From NCBI RefSeq assembly GCF_947488185.1, contig NZ_CANKYM010000002.1, positions 434,001-498,000 of the forward strand: a stretch of DNA of 64,000 nucleotides, given 5' to 3'. Both the position numbers and the translations under genes were made by a program. The stretch comes from an uncultured Roseobacter sp. GTDB taxonomy: Bacteria > Pseudomonadota > Alphaproteobacteria > Rhodobacterales > Rhodobacteraceae. Below, piece after piece: positions 36,908 through 45,944 of the stretch. The notes below the pieces were generated by a model. It had not been told where the DNA came from. It made no database searches and saw only the letters and a program-made list of their open reading frames with translations. The stretch's first letter is position 1, and each line of letters starts with the position of its first letter.

Positions 36908-36957
36908 CTTGAAATGCCTTGCATAAACTCAACGCAGGGCAAGCTGTCAGAACAGGG

Positions 36958-36980
36958 TTAATGATGTGTTAAATTAACAC
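36958..36980 (-). promoter_or_regulatory. CtrA-like site TTAA-N7-TTAA and overlapping palindrome
   Basis: TTAA at 36958-36961 and TTAA at 36969-36972 are seven bases apart, matching the CtrA consensus of alphaproteobacteria. The perfect palindrome GTGTTAAATTAACAC (36966-36980) overlaps it. The pair lies upstream of the glycosyltransferase start (36907). Confidence 0.5.
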
Positions 36981-37009
36981 TTTTCAACCTAAGCGCGTAT
37001 TGAGTCCAC

Positions 37010-38170
37010 TCAGGCTGCGCGATGTGCCATGGCTTTCGCAAAACGTTCAAAGAGGTAGTAGCTGTCCTGCGGACCGGGGCTGGCCTCGGGGTGGTGCTGC
37101 ACCGACCAGACCGGACGGCCATCCACGCGAATGCCGCAGTTCGACCCGTCAAAAAGCGACGTGTGGGTTTGGATCACGCCGTCTGGCAAGGTTTGGGCAT
37201 CGACGGCAAACCCGTGGTTCATCGAGGTGATTTCAACCTTGCCAGTGTCATGATCCTTGACCGGATGGTTCGCACCGTGGTGGCCGTGGTTCATCTTGAT
37301 GGTCTGGGCGCCGAGGGCGAGGGCCAGCATCTGGTGGCCGAGGCAGATGCCAAAGACTGGCAGATCGGTCTTGTCCAGCACCGACTGGATCATCGGGACC
37401 GCGTAGGCACCCGTGGCCGCCGGATCGCCGGGACCATTGGACAGGAAAACACCGTCCGGCTGATGCGCCATCACGTCTTCATAGCTCGCGGTTGCCGGCA
37501 GGACGGTCACATCGCAACCCGCGCTGGCCAGGCAGCGCAGGATGTTGCGTTTTGCGCCATAATCGATTGCCACAACCTTGTACTTCGGGTCCGTCTGCGG
37601 CGCGTAGCCTTCCGGCCAGGCCCACCGCATCTCGTTCCAGCGGTAGGATTGCGCGCAGGTCACTTCCTTGGCGAGGTCCAGACCTTCCAGCCCGGTGAAA
37701 GCCCGGGCTGCGGCCACCAGCGCCGCGACGTCGAAATTGCCTTCTGGGTCGTGGGCGAGGGCCACGTGCGGTGCGCCGGATTGGCGGATGGCGCGGGTCA
37801 GGCGGCGCGTATCCACCCCGCCGAGCGCGATCCGGCCGCGCGAAGATAGCCAGGCGTCCAGATCCTGCACCGCTCGCCAGTTGGAGGGGTCGGTGGGCAT
37901 CCATTTCACGATCATGCCCTCGGCCACCGGATCACCGGTTTCATCATCCTCGGGGTTCACCCCCACATTGCCGACATGCGGGAAGGTGAAGGTCACGATC
38001 TGGCCCGCGTAGGAGGGGTCGGTCATGATTTCCTGATAACCGGTCATGGCCGTGTTGAAGCAGAGCTCGGCCACGGTCTGGCCGGTGGCGCCAAAGCCGG
38101 TTCCGTAAAAGACGGTGCCATCAGCAAGCGCCAGACAAGCGGTTGGGCGGTCGGACGCAGAAGGCTGCAT
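37010..38170 (-). CDS. carA: Carbamoyl phosphate synthase small (glutaminase) subunit
   Basis: The 386-residue protein has the CarA N-terminal domain (CLALADGTVFYGTGFGATGQ, ELCFNTAMTGYQEIMTDPSY) and a C-terminal class I glutamine amidotransferase with nucleophile in GICLGHQMLALALG and the His-x-Glu pair in SVQHHPEASPGPQDS. It supplies ammonia to CarB for arginine and pyrimidine synthesis. The start is ATG 38170 (MQPSASDRPTACLAL) after AAGGATCGCC; the frame upstream to 38437 has no matching content. It is divergent from yqeY. carB is not in the window. Confidence 0.97.
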   Translation of the reverse strand: MQPSASDRPTACLALADGTVFYGTGFGATGQTVAELCFNTAMTGYQEIMTDPSYAGQIVTFTFPHVGNVGVNPEDDETGDPVAEGMIVKWMPTDPSNWRAVQDLDAWLSSRGRIALGGVDTRRLTRAIRQSGAPHVALAHDPEGNFDVAALVAAARAFTGLEGLDLAKEVTCAQSYRWNEMRWAWPEGYAPQTDPKYKVVAIDYGAKRNILRCLASAGCDVTVLPATASYEDVMAHQPDGVFLSNGPGDPAATGAYAVPMIQSVLDKTDLPVFGICLGHQMLALALGAQTIKMNHGHHGANHPVKDHDTGKVEITSMNHGFAVDAQTLPDGVIQTHTSLFDGSNCGIRVDGRPVWSVQHHPEASPGPQDSYYLFERFAKAMAHRAA

Positions 38171-38394
38171 GGGCGATCCTTTCGGGCGGGCAGGCGGCTT
38201 TGAAATCTGGCGATATCTAGACGCGGGCGCGGGGCGGGTCAAGGGCATCATGGGGTGCAATTGCCGAAGATGGAGACCTGGAAGTGACGTCGCGGATTGT
38301 GTTGCGGTGCCGAAGCGCTTTGGATAAGGTCCAAGGCTTACACGTTCCCACGTGGGCCGGTGCCCACGCTGCCAGTTGTAGAGGATACACAGCC

Positions 38395-38853
38395 ATGGAA
38401 TTGCGCGCAAAAGTCTCGGCCGCATTGAAGCAGGCAATGAAGGACAAGGCGGCGGATCGGCTGTCGACCCTGCGTCTGATCAACGCCGCGATCAAGGACA
38501 AGGACATCGCCGCGCGGGCGGAGGGCAATGAAGACGGTGTGGGCGAGGCAGAGGTTCTTGCGATCCTTGGCAAGATGTCTAAGCAGCGCCTTGAAAGTGC
38601 GCGGGCCTACGAGGAAGGTGGACGGCTCGATCTGGCGGAGCGTGAGCGTTCGGAGATCGGCGTGATCGAAGAATTCCTGCCGCAGCAACTCTCTGATGCC
38701 GAAGCGGAAAAGGCGGTCTCTGCCGCTGTTGCGGAAGTGGGTGCTGACAGCATTCGTGACATGGGCAAGGTGATGGCGGTGCTGAAATCTAAATACACGG
38801 GCCAGATGGACTTCGGCTCGGTCGGTCCGAAAGTCAAAGAGCGCCTGAGCTGA
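38395..38853 (+). CDS. yqeY: GatB/YqeY domain-containing protein
   Basis: The 152-residue protein matches the YqeY family: MELRAKVSAALKQAMKDK, STLRLINAAIKDKDI, LGKMSKQRLESARAYEEGGR, EIGVIEEFLPQQLSDAEAEK, and the end DMGKVMAVLKSKYTGQMDFG plus VGPKVKERLS. The domain is like the tRNA-binding tail of GatB; the family may act in tRNA-linked amidation, unproven. The ATG at 38395 is preceded by AGAGGATACACAGCC. The gene is divergent from carA, a frequent arrangement in alphaproteobacteria. Confidence 0.93.
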   Translation: MELRAKVSAALKQAMKDKAADRLSTLRLINAAIKDKDIAARAEGNEDGVGEAEVLAILGKMSKQRLESARAYEEGGRLDLAERERSEIGVIEEFLPQQLSDAEAEKAVSAAVAEVGADSIRDMGKVMAVLKSKYTGQMDFGSVGPKVKERLS

Positions 38854-38877
38854 AGGCGCCAGCCCGGAGGGCCGCGA

Positions 38878-39378
38878 CTATATCTGTTGCGGCGTCTTTC
38901 GCCGCCAGGCGATCTGTAATTCCTCATAAAGGGAAACGCGTTCCTCTTCGCTGAGAAACGCACCGATCTCTACCTCGCGGCCTTTGCCTTTGAGGGTCAC
39001 GTAATGCGGCACGGGACCGTCGGATTCGTATTTGGTGATGGTGGTCCAATAGCGGTTGCAGTCCCATTCCTTCACCACACCCGTCGGTTCCTGCCGCAGC
39101 AGATGTGCGTCTTCTTCGTCCAGTGTCAGAACTTCGGTGATTTGCCGCGCCCGGTAGTTGCGTTGCAGCGCGTGGTAGATGGCCCAGACCGCTGCCAGCA
39201 GAAAGGGCAGGAGGCCCCAGAGGATAGGAGAGCCAAGCAGTGGGAAAGCCGGGATCAGAATCAACGTGAAGGTTGCCAGCACAAATGCCGCCATGCCGCG
39301 TACAGGCAGCGAATTGTGAGGCCAGAGCTTGAGCGTTTGCGGGCTTTCTCCGGGTTCGGATGTCCATTGGTAGGGCAT
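38878..39378 (-). CDS. DUF2244 membrane protein
   Basis: The 166-residue protein has the DUF2244 plan: an N-terminal stretch (LKLWPHNSLPVRGMAAFVLA), two membrane helices (about 30-75; FTLILIPAFPLLGSPILWGL and LPFLLAAVWAIYHAL), and a soluble end with VLTLDEEDAHLLRQ, VVKEWDCNRYWTTI and GREVEIGAFLSEEERVSLYE. Function is unknown. The ATG at 39378 is preferred; a TTG two codons upstream is also in frame. It is convergent with yqeY. Confidence 0.87.
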   Translation of the reverse strand: MPYQWTSEPGESPQTLKLWPHNSLPVRGMAAFVLATFTLILIPAFPLLGSPILWGLLPFLLAAVWAIYHALQRNYRARQITEVLTLDEEDAHLLRQEPTGVVKEWDCNRYWTTITKYESDGPVPHYVTLKGKGREVEIGAFLSEEERVSLYEELQIAWRRKTPQQI

Positions 39379-39681
39379 GACCAAATCCTAGTCAGTGATC
39401 CGGACCGAGGCAATGCGACAGGTCGGCTTTCACACCACCTCGATACCGACAGATTTTTCTCGTGCAGAATGCCTCAGGAGCATGAGGTACCCTCAAGTAC
39501 CTGATGCGTTTGCTGCTACCTAGGCCGGTAAAATGGGGTGCTTGCGAACCGCCGGATTACCAAACCGAAAAGCCCGCCGCGTTTTGTCGGTCGATATGCG
39601 GTGGTCAATGAGCCGGGATGTTGAAAGCGAAGTTGCCGCGCCAAAGGCAGATCAGCGCGGCAGGTGGCACCTCCGGTCGTC
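39379..39681. other. Intergenic gap of about 300 bases, no gene seen
   Basis: An open frame on the minus strand (39516-39746) runs through this gap into the PG-binding gene but has basic, low-quality composition and no motif. I see no RNA gene or clear terminator. Confidence 0.5.
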
Positions 39682-40284
39682 TCAGGAACCACCGTTATAG
39701 ATGGGTTGTTGGTTGCTGGCCGTATACCCTGTCTGGGATGCGCCATTGGCGATTTCGGACCGGTAAGTCTTCAGCAGTCCACGCGTGCCATCGGGGTGCG
39801 CCGCGATTTGACGAAAGGTCTGATCGCCACCGGCCTGCGCACGATTGTAGGAGCGCAGGAGCAGCTCTTGCTCAAACCCTGTCAATTGACCGGTTGCCTG
39901 ATACCCCATGTAATTCTGATAGTCGGAGATTGCACTGCGGCTTTGACGCCCCAGCTGGCCGTCCACGGTTCCGGCATTGAACCCAAAATAGTTCAGCGAC
40001 GACTGAACCTGGCGCCCTTCCTGGGTCGCAGGGATCGATGACCGGTAGGAGCGTGTTTTCGTTGTGGTGCTGTGGCGTGGCGCAGGGGCCCGGTAAACTT
40101 GTTGTTGCTGAGCCCGGTTGCGGTCCACGTTTTTCTGGACCTGAGAGCCGACCAGACCGCCGATCAGCGCGCCGGCGATGAAATCTTTGCCATCGGCTTT
40201 GGCAGAGCCCGCAGGCACCAGGCTCAGAGCTGCAACCAATGCTACTGCGGTCGTTGTCACAAAATGTGTTCTCTTGGTGATCAT
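39682..40284 (-). CDS. Secreted peptidoglycan-binding-domain protein (paralogue 1)
   Basis: The 200-residue protein has a signal peptide (TTTAVALVAALSLVPAGSAK), a short glycine-rich segment (DFIAGALIGGLVGSQVQKN) like a membrane-inserting glycine zipper, a Gln/Arg/Thr-rich linker and a PG_binding_1 domain (GRQVQSSLNYFGFNAGTVDG, QLGRQSRSAISDYQNYMGYQ, ATGQLTGFEQELL). The last part DGTRGLLKTYRSEI is shared with the larger paralogue at 47510. The domain usually binds wall muropeptides. It has no catalytic domain of its own. Confidence 0.85.
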   Translation of the reverse strand: MITKRTHFVTTTAVALVAALSLVPAGSAKADGKDFIAGALIGGLVGSQVQKNVDRNRAQQQQVYRAPAPRHSTTTKTRSYRSSIPATQEGRQVQSSLNYFGFNAGTVDGQLGRQSRSAISDYQNYMGYQATGQLTGFEQELLLRSYNRAQAGGDQTFRQIAAHPDGTRGLLKTYRSEIANGASQTGYTASNQQPIYNGGS

Positions 40285-40448
40285 AACCTCATCCTTTCAC
40301 ATGCTGGCCGCGTTCGGGCACGGCATTTGAAAGATCCGAACAAGACCCGAATCTCTGGTCGTTCAACTCTTTCCAGCAATGGAGGTTCCCTGTGATCTGA
40401 TCGCCCAGCGGAAATCTGCTATCCTGAAATCCGGATCTCAGGCGGCGC

Positions 40449-41519
40449 TCAATGGTTTGGGCTTGCCGCGCTGACGAGCGCGCGCAGATCGGACTGCCGG
40501 TGGAGGTCCATCTTGTCCAGCACATTGCGAATGGTCCACCGGATGGTGCTGAGCGCCCGCCCACGGGCCTGCGCGATGTCGGTGGCCGTGGCACCGGAGG
40601 CAATGGCGCAGGCGACCTCGGCCTCGGTCAGGGTGAGCCCGAAGACATCGGCCACGATCTGCGGTTCGGGTGGCGTCATAGCTTGCAGCTTCTGGATCAG
40701 GACCAGCGCCCGGGCCGGCTTCTTGCCGAATGTCTCGAAGGGAACAGCGGACGCGGGGCAGATGTGCAGGACCAGATCCGGTCGACCGTCTGCGGTGACC
40801 ACCGGTACCGGTGGCGCGGGTTTTCCGTCCAGGACCGCGCGCAGACGCCGATGAAAGGCCTGCGTCCGTGCCGGTGTGCCCAGTGTCAGATGGCCTGCCC
40901 GCAGAGACATGCCGTCGTTGCGCGCGATCAGGTTTCGCGTACCTGCCGAGGCGTGCAGCACGGTGCCTGCCGCGTCGAGATGGAGCGTGAAGGCATCGGG
41001 CTTACCAGTGTGGGATATCTGATCCAAATACTGGTGGCGTAGGCGTCCGATGCCAAGCAGATGCAGGTGAATGTCCGACCACAGCGCCGCTTCGCAATCG
41101 GTATAGCGGCCTTGGCTCTCCGGACGGAATGCCGCGCTGCACAGGATCAGGTTGTTGGAGACCCGCGTCATGACGCCCAATCCCGATTGCGCATCATTCG
41201 TCTTGAGCCATTCGTTATAGACCGGGCAGCTCTCGCGCTCATTGTCGCGATAGAGATCGGCCTGATGCCATGTCTGGTCCAGCGGCTGCGCCATACCACG
41301 CTCAATGCGGACATCCATACTGGCCCAGGTCTTGCGAAACTCCGAATCCTGTTCCGGTGTGCCGCTGGCCAGACCGGCAACGGGCATGCGGGTGTGTATG
41401 TCGAAGGCGAGGAAGTGGATGATGCTGGAATGCGTGTGCTTTTCGAGCGCCCGGAGCGCCCGGACCAGTGCGGCGTCGTCAAAGGCCGCGCTGTAAAGAT
41501 TTGCAATGTCACTGTGCAA
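40449..41519 (-). CDS. LuxR-type helix-turn-helix regulator
   Basis: The 356-residue protein ends in a LuxR/GerE HTH (about 285-350: FGLTLTEAEVACAIASGATA, TDIAQARGRALSTIRWTIRN, VLDKMDLHRQSDLRALV). The preceding 280 residues have no named domain; the middle (FTLHLDAAGTVLHASAGTRN) looks PAS-like. It is not an AHL-binding LuxR by visible motifs, and no luxI is near. It is divergent from the small secreted gene at 41725. The signal and targets are unknown. Confidence 0.85.
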   Translation of the reverse strand: MHSDIANLYSAAFDDAALVRALRALEKHTHSSIIHFLAFDIHTRMPVAGLASGTPEQDSEFRKTWASMDVRIERGMAQPLDQTWHQADLYRDNERESCPVYNEWLKTNDAQSGLGVMTRVSNNLILCSAAFRPESQGRYTDCEAALWSDIHLHLLGIGRLRHQYLDQISHTGKPDAFTLHLDAAGTVLHASAGTRNLIARNDGMSLRAGHLTLGTPARTQAFHRRLRAVLDGKPAPPVPVVTADGRPDLVLHICPASAVPFETFGKKPARALVLIQKLQAMTPPEPQIVADVFGLTLTEAEVACAIASGATATDIAQARGRALSTIRWTIRNVLDKMDLHRQSDLRALVSAASPNH

Positions 41520-41724
41520 TGAAATGGTTAAAAATCCAATCTGATTCCTGCTGTAGAGTAGCAGACCGACGCGGGGCTGTCTTTTGCCGCATCCGCGAGG
41601 CGAGGTCCGATTTGCGCCCCGTGACCCATCAAGTTTGAGGGGGGCAGTGCGCGTGTGCTTGCCTATGGTCGGACAGGCGGCGCTGTCGCCGCCTTATGCT
41701 TTGAACAGATTAGAGGAATGGTAA

Positions 41725-42108
41725 ATGAAGACCAGAAGATCAAAGTTGCCATTGGGCCTTGTGGCGGGTGCGCTCGTCCTGTCGACAGTGGTGGCTGCTT
41801 ATGCGGATTCGTCAAACCGGATCAAATACCAACAGCGCGTCAAGTTGAACGTAGGCCAGGCAATGGTCGTGCATGGGTATCGGGGAGACTGCGGACAGCT
41901 TCCGACAGCGGCCCGGATGAAAAAATCGGCCGAACGGGTGAATGCCGCCCTGACCACGGGGCGTGTGCAATACGGAAAACCGGGCGTGCGGCGCAGCGGG
42001 TCATGCAATGGGGATACGCCCGCGATGGAGTTGATCTTCGTCGCTACGACGCCGGGACGCGAGCGCGTGAAGGTGTTCGGCGACGACATACTCTTTATCG
42101 TAAGATAG
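41725..42108 (+). CDS. Small secreted protein, function unknown
   Basis: The 127-residue protein has a signal peptide (LPLGLVAGALVLSTVVAAYA, cut before DSS) and a basic mature part with two cysteines (YRGDCGQLPTAARMKKSAER and SGSCNGDTPAMELIF). I know no family for it. The start has GAGGAATGGTAA before the ATG. It is followed by the bidirectional terminator at 42218 and is convergent with ctaD. Confidence 0.65.
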   Translation: MKTRRSKLPLGLVAGALVLSTVVAAYADSSNRIKYQQRVKLNVGQAMVVHGYRGDCGQLPTAARMKKSAERVNAALTTGRVQYGKPGVRRSGSCNGDTPAMELIFVATTPGRERVKVFGDDILFIVR

Positions 42109-42217
42109 GGTCGGGGTCCGCCACCTTTTTTGTGCGCAGGTTGTGCCACGCGCGACAATCGGGTGTGGCAGCGACGCTGGATCAATGCAGCCCTGCGCGC
42201 GTTTGGGTCGTGCAACG

Positions 42218-42251
42218 AAAAAGGCCCCGGCGGTGATCCGGGGCCTTTTTT
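42218..42251. terminator. Bidirectional intrinsic terminator between small gene and ctaD
   Basis: AAAAAGGCCCCGG (42218-42230) pairs with CCGGGGCCTTTTT (42238-42250): a strong stem with A-run on one side and T-run on the other, so it can stop transcription from both convergent genes. Confidence 0.9.
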
Positions 42252-42266
42252 GCGATGACATTTGCC

Positions 42267-43937
42267 TTAGTGGGCCGGGTGCTTGTCCCAGTCTTCCTGC
42301 TTGGGCAGCTGCTCGAACGTGTGTTCGGGCGGCGGACTGGGCAGGGTCCATTCTAGCGTGTCCGCATATTCGTTCCACGGGTTGCTCTCAGTCGCGGCTT
42401 TGCCCTTGCGCAGGGCGTAGAACATCACGCCGAAGAAGAACAGGAAGGAGGCGAAGCTGATGAAGGCGCCGATGCTCGACCACCAGTTCCAGTACGCGAA
42501 GGCATCCGGATAGTCGATGTAACGGCGTGGCATGCCCTGACGGCCCAGGAAGTGCTGTGGGAAGAACGTCAGGTTGGCACCGATGAAGAACGCCCAGAAG
42601 TGCACTTTGCCAGCCCATTCGGGGTACATCTTGCCGGTCATCTTGGGGAAGTAGAAGTAGATCCCCGCGAAGATGGCAAATACGGCGCCGAGGCTCATCA
42701 CATAGTGGAAGTGAGCGACCACGTAATAGGTGTCGTGGTAGTAACGGTCCACGGCGGCCTGGGAGAGCACGATGCCCGTCACGCCGCCCACGGTGAAGAG
42801 GAAGAGGAAGCCAAAGGCCCAGAGCATGGGTGTTTTGAACTCAACCGAGCCTCCCCACATGGTGGCGATCCAGCTGAAGATCTTGACGCCGGTGGGCACC
42901 GCGATGACCATGGTGGCGAGCATGAAGTAGGCCTGCTGGTTGAGGCTCATGCCTACGGTGTACATATGGTGCGCCCAGACCACGAAGCCCAGTGCCCCGA
43001 TGGCGATCAGCGCCCAGACCATCGGCAGGTAGCCGAAGATCGGTTTGCGCGAGAAGGTCGCGATCACGTGGGAGATGATGCCGAAGCCCGGCAGGATCAC
43101 GATGTAGACCTCGGGGTGGCCGAAGAACCACAGGATGTGCTGATAAAGCACCGGGTCGCCGCCGCCCGCAGGGTCAAAGAAGGTGAAGCCGAAGTTACGA
43201 TCCATCAGCAGCATGGTGATGGCACCGGCCAGAACCGGCAGGGACAGCAGGATCAGCCAGGACGTGACAAAGATCGACCAGCTGAACAGCGGCACCTTGA
43301 AGAGCGTCATTCCCGGGGCGCGCATGTTCAGGAAGGTGGTGATCATGTTGATTGCACCAAGGATCGAGGAGGCCCCTGAGACGTGTACCGCGAAGATCGC
43401 GAGGTCCATCGAGAAGCCGCCCTCAAGCGTGGAGAGCGGTGGATAAAGCACCCACCCCACGCCGGAGCCAGACTGGTCGTTGCCACCCGGTGCCAGCACC
43501 GAGCAGACCGCCAGAGTGGTGCCCGCGACATAGAGCCAGAAGCTGAGGTTGTTCATGCGCGGGAAGGCCATATCGGGCGCGCCGATCTGCAACGGCATGA
43601 AATAGTTGCCAAATCCGCCGAAGAGCGCTGGGATCACGACAAAGAACATCATCAGGATACCGTGGCCGGTGATCAGTACGTTCCACAAATGCCCATTGGG
43701 AGTACAGGCTTCGCCGTTTGCGAAGAGCCGTGCGCCTTCCATGCACATATATTGAACGCCCGGATCCATCAGTTCCAACCGCATGTAGACGGTGAAGGCG
43801 ACCGAGATGAAGCCAGCGAAGGCCGAGAAGACCAGGTAAAGAATGCCGATGTCTTTGTGATTTGTGGACATGAACCAGCGGGTGAAAAACCCGCGTTCGT
43901 CATGGTGTTCGTGGCCGTGAATGGCTGCGTCTGCCAT
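42267..43937 (-). CDS. ctaD: Cytochrome c oxidase subunit I (aa3 type)
   Basis: The 556-residue, 12-helix protein has the heme a ligand in [11 protein letters not shown], the CuB/Tyr element [20 protein letters not shown] (His-Tyr cross-link pair), AHHMYTVGM with two CuB histidines, and [17 protein letters not shown] with the heme a and a3 ligands; K-channel and D-channel residues ([26 protein letters not shown]) are present. This is a type A proton-pumping oxidase. The start has AGGAGGC upstream. Subunits II and III and assembly genes are not adjacent, as is frequent in Rhodobacterales. Confidence 0.97.
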   Translation of the reverse strand: MADAAIHGHEHHDERGFFTRWFMSTNHKDIGILYLVFSAFAGFISVAFTVYMRLELMDPGVQYMCMEGARLFANGEACTPNGHLWNVLITGHGILMMFFVVIPALFGGFGNYFMPLQIGAPDMAFPRMNNLSFWLYVAGTTLAVCSVLAPGGNDQSGSGVGWVLYPPLSTLEGGFSMDLAIFAVHVSGASSILGAINMITTFLNMRAPGMTLFKVPLFSWSIFVTSWLILLSLPVLAGAITMLLMDRNFGFTFFDPAGGGDPVLYQHILWFFGHPEVYIVILPGFGIISHVIATFSRKPIFGYLPMVWALIAIGALGFVVWAHHMYTVGMSLNQQAYFMLATMVIAVPTGVKIFSWIATMWGGSVEFKTPMLWAFGFLFLFTVGGVTGIVLSQAAVDRYYHDTYYVVAHFHYVMSLGAVFAIFAGIYFYFPKMTGKMYPEWAGKVHFWAFFIGANLTFFPQHFLGRQGMPRRYIDYPDAFAYWNWWSSIGAFISFASFLFFFGVMFYALRKGKAATESNPWNEYADTLEWTLPSPPPEHTFEQLPKQEDWDKHPAH

Positions 43938-44230
43938 GCTCTTGCCTCCTGCATTGGTGTTAGCCGTTACCGGACGGTTCCCAAGCCCGGCGACAGAGTC
44001 TCGGTTGTTTTAGAGGGAGTTGTCCGCGGGAGCAATGTCCGTATTTGACGCAGGCTAAGAAAATTTCGTCACCAATCCTGCATTTATCGGATCATCCCGC
44101 TCCGGTTGAAAAGATTAGTGCCAATTTAATCTATCACCATGTTCATTTACGCCGGTTTAACACTCCTGATCCACGATCAGCACAGGTTTTTCCCTGACCG
44201 GTGGGTGTCTGAGTGGGAGTTAAAAGAAAA
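43938..44230. other. Divergent regulatory region between ctaD and the PAS kinase
   Basis: About 290 bases without a gene. It holds AT-rich stretches (44055-44160) that could carry promoters for both genes, but I see no well-matched -35/-10 pair or palindrome. Confidence 0.4.
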
Positions 44231-45478
44231 ATGCAGGTGTTCTCGCCGCAACACGCTGAAAAAACGCCGGTTTCCGCCGACGCCAGTAGCCTTGCGTTCT
44301 GGGAGAGGATGGCTGACCTGGTGCCTGGCGTCATCTATATTTTCAACCAGAAGACGATGTCGAATGAGTATGCGAACCGGTCTTTGCAGGATTTTCTGGG
44401 GTATTCTCCCCAGGAAGTAGTTCAAATGGGAACCAATCTGCTCACAACGGTCGTGGTTGACGAGGATCAGCCTGCGCTGTTTGGATATCTGGAGGCGCTT
44501 GGCAACCTGTCAGAAGGGGAGGAAGCGTGCCACGAATACCGCGTGCTTGCCAAGGATGGGAAAATCCGCTGGCTGCGCAGCATCGACAGCGTGATTGAGA
44601 AAGGTGCTGATGGCGATGTTGTACGCCATATCGGTGTTGCGCTGGACATCACGACGCAGAAAGCCGCCGAAGCGCGCCTCAGGGAAGTCAACGAAGACCT
44701 CGAAGAGCGGGTCAAGGCCCGCACAATACTGCTTGAAGTGCTCAATAAAGAGCTGGGCACCTGTATGGCGCAACGCACCGCCGAGCTGAACGAGATCAAT
44801 CAGGACCTGAAGGATTTGACCTACGTGGCGACCCATGATCTCAAGGGGCCAATCAACAACATGAGCAGCCTGACGCATATGCTGAGCGAGGCTGAACCCT
44901 ATTTGCCGCCGGAACATGTGGAAACGCTGGGCTGGATGCGTGATGTGTGCGATCAGGCGAGCGAAAAGCTGGACGCCTTGATCTGCGTTGCACAGGCCCA
45001 TTCCGGCAATATCCCGGATTCTGAACATGTCGATCTGGCACAGGTGACCGAAAGCGCGCTGGTCAATCTGCATTTCCAGATCAGTAAGGCGCGTGCCGTG
45101 ATCAAGACGGATTTTGCTGCGGACACGGTGTGGTTTGTTTCGCGGGAAATGGAGAACATCCTGCAGTCAATGATCGGCAATGCGATCAGGTATCATGAAC
45201 CCGGTCGGCGGCCGCGCGTGAACATTTTGTCCGAGCGACGATCCGGCAGCGTAGAGATTTCCATCCGCGATAATGGCACAGGGTTGGATTTGCCCAAGGA
45301 CATGGACAAGGTTTTTGGGCTCTTCAAACGGGCACACAGCACGCCTGAAGGCGCCGGCGTGTCGTTGTATTCCATCCGTCGCATACTGGAACGCGTTGGC
45401 GGATCGATCGATGTGACCAGCAGACCTGGACACGGCAGCTGTTTCACACTGCGGTTTCCTGACCGCGGGGCCGCCTGA
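44231..45478 (+). CDS. PAS-domain histidine kinase
   Basis: The 415-residue protein has no membrane segment. A PAS domain (about 20-150; ADLVPGVIYIFNQKTMSNEY, CHEYRVLAKDGKIRWLRSID, DVVRHIGVALDITTQKAAEA) is followed by a long coiled coil (150-195), the H-box VATHDLKGPINNMSSLTHML, and an ATPase domain with N-box IGNAIRYHEPG, G1 RDNGTGLD and a reduced G2 (TPEGAGVSLYSIRRI). The ATG 44231 is preferred with GGGAG upstream; an in-frame GTG at 44213 is possible. The response regulator gene overlaps the stop by one base, so this is a two-component pair. Confidence 0.9.
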   Translation: MQVFSPQHAEKTPVSADASSLAFWERMADLVPGVIYIFNQKTMSNEYANRSLQDFLGYSPQEVVQMGTNLLTTVVVDEDQPALFGYLEALGNLSEGEEACHEYRVLAKDGKIRWLRSIDSVIEKGADGDVVRHIGVALDITTQKAAEARLREVNEDLEERVKARTILLEVLNKELGTCMAQRTAELNEINQDLKDLTYVATHDLKGPINNMSSLTHMLSEAEPYLPPEHVETLGWMRDVCDQASEKLDALICVAQAHSGNIPDSEHVDLAQVTESALVNLHFQISKARAVIKTDFAADTVWFVSREMENILQSMIGNAIRYHEPGRRPRVNILSERRSGSVEISIRDNGTGLDLPKDMDKVFGLFKRAHSTPEGAGVSLYSIRRILERVGGSIDVTSRPGHGSCFTLRFPDRGAA

Positions 45479-45909
45479 TGCCCGCGGCAACATCTCTCAA
45501 GAAGGTTCTGCTGGTGGACGATGACAAGGTCACCAATCTCATGCATGGGCGCCTGATCAAGCGCACCGGATTGATTGAACAGATTGATGTGGCCACGGAC
45601 GGCGTCGCCGCGCTGGAATATCTTGAGGAAAAAGACGCTGCCGGTGATCCGCTGCCGGAACTGATCTTGCTGGATATCAACATGCCCCGGATGGATGGCT
45701 TTGAATTTCTGGAAAACTATGCGGCCCTGCCGGAGCAGATACGCAAATCCGGTACCTTGATCATCATGCTGTCTACTTCCGATCTCAGAGCTGATCATGA
45801 TCGCGCGGAGGCGGACCCGAATGTCTACGCCTTTGTCAGCAAGCCGGTGAAAAGTGATGACATCGCAGGCTTCGTGCATGCCTGTCATCAGGAGCGGTTG
45901 GCAGGATAG
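45478..45909 (+). CDS. Single-domain response regulator
   Basis: The 143-residue protein is only a CheY-like receiver: KVLLVDDDKVTNLMHGRLIK (acid pocket), LILLDINMPRMDGFEFLENY (phospho-Asp), LIIMLSTSDLRADHDRAEA (Ser/Thr switch) and AFVSKPVKSDDIAG (Lys). It has no output domain, so it acts by protein contact or as a phosphate relay, as in the Rcp group of regulators next to PAS or phytochrome kinases. TGATG overlap with the kinase implies equal expression. Confidence 0.93.
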   Translation: MPAATSLKKVLLVDDDKVTNLMHGRLIKRTGLIEQIDVATDGVAALEYLEEKDAAGDPLPELILLDINMPRMDGFEFLENYAALPEQIRKSGTLIIMLSTSDLRADHDRAEADPNVYAFVSKPVKSDDIAGFVHACHQERLAG

Positions 45910-45944
45910 CCCAAAACCGCCACCCGACGTTTGTCAGGGGTGCC

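Noticed and set aside
39516..39746. Minus-strand open frame of 76 codons in the gap before the PG-binding gene
   Set aside because: It overlaps the end of the PG-binding gene in another frame, has basic low-complexity composition and no recognisable motif or good start.
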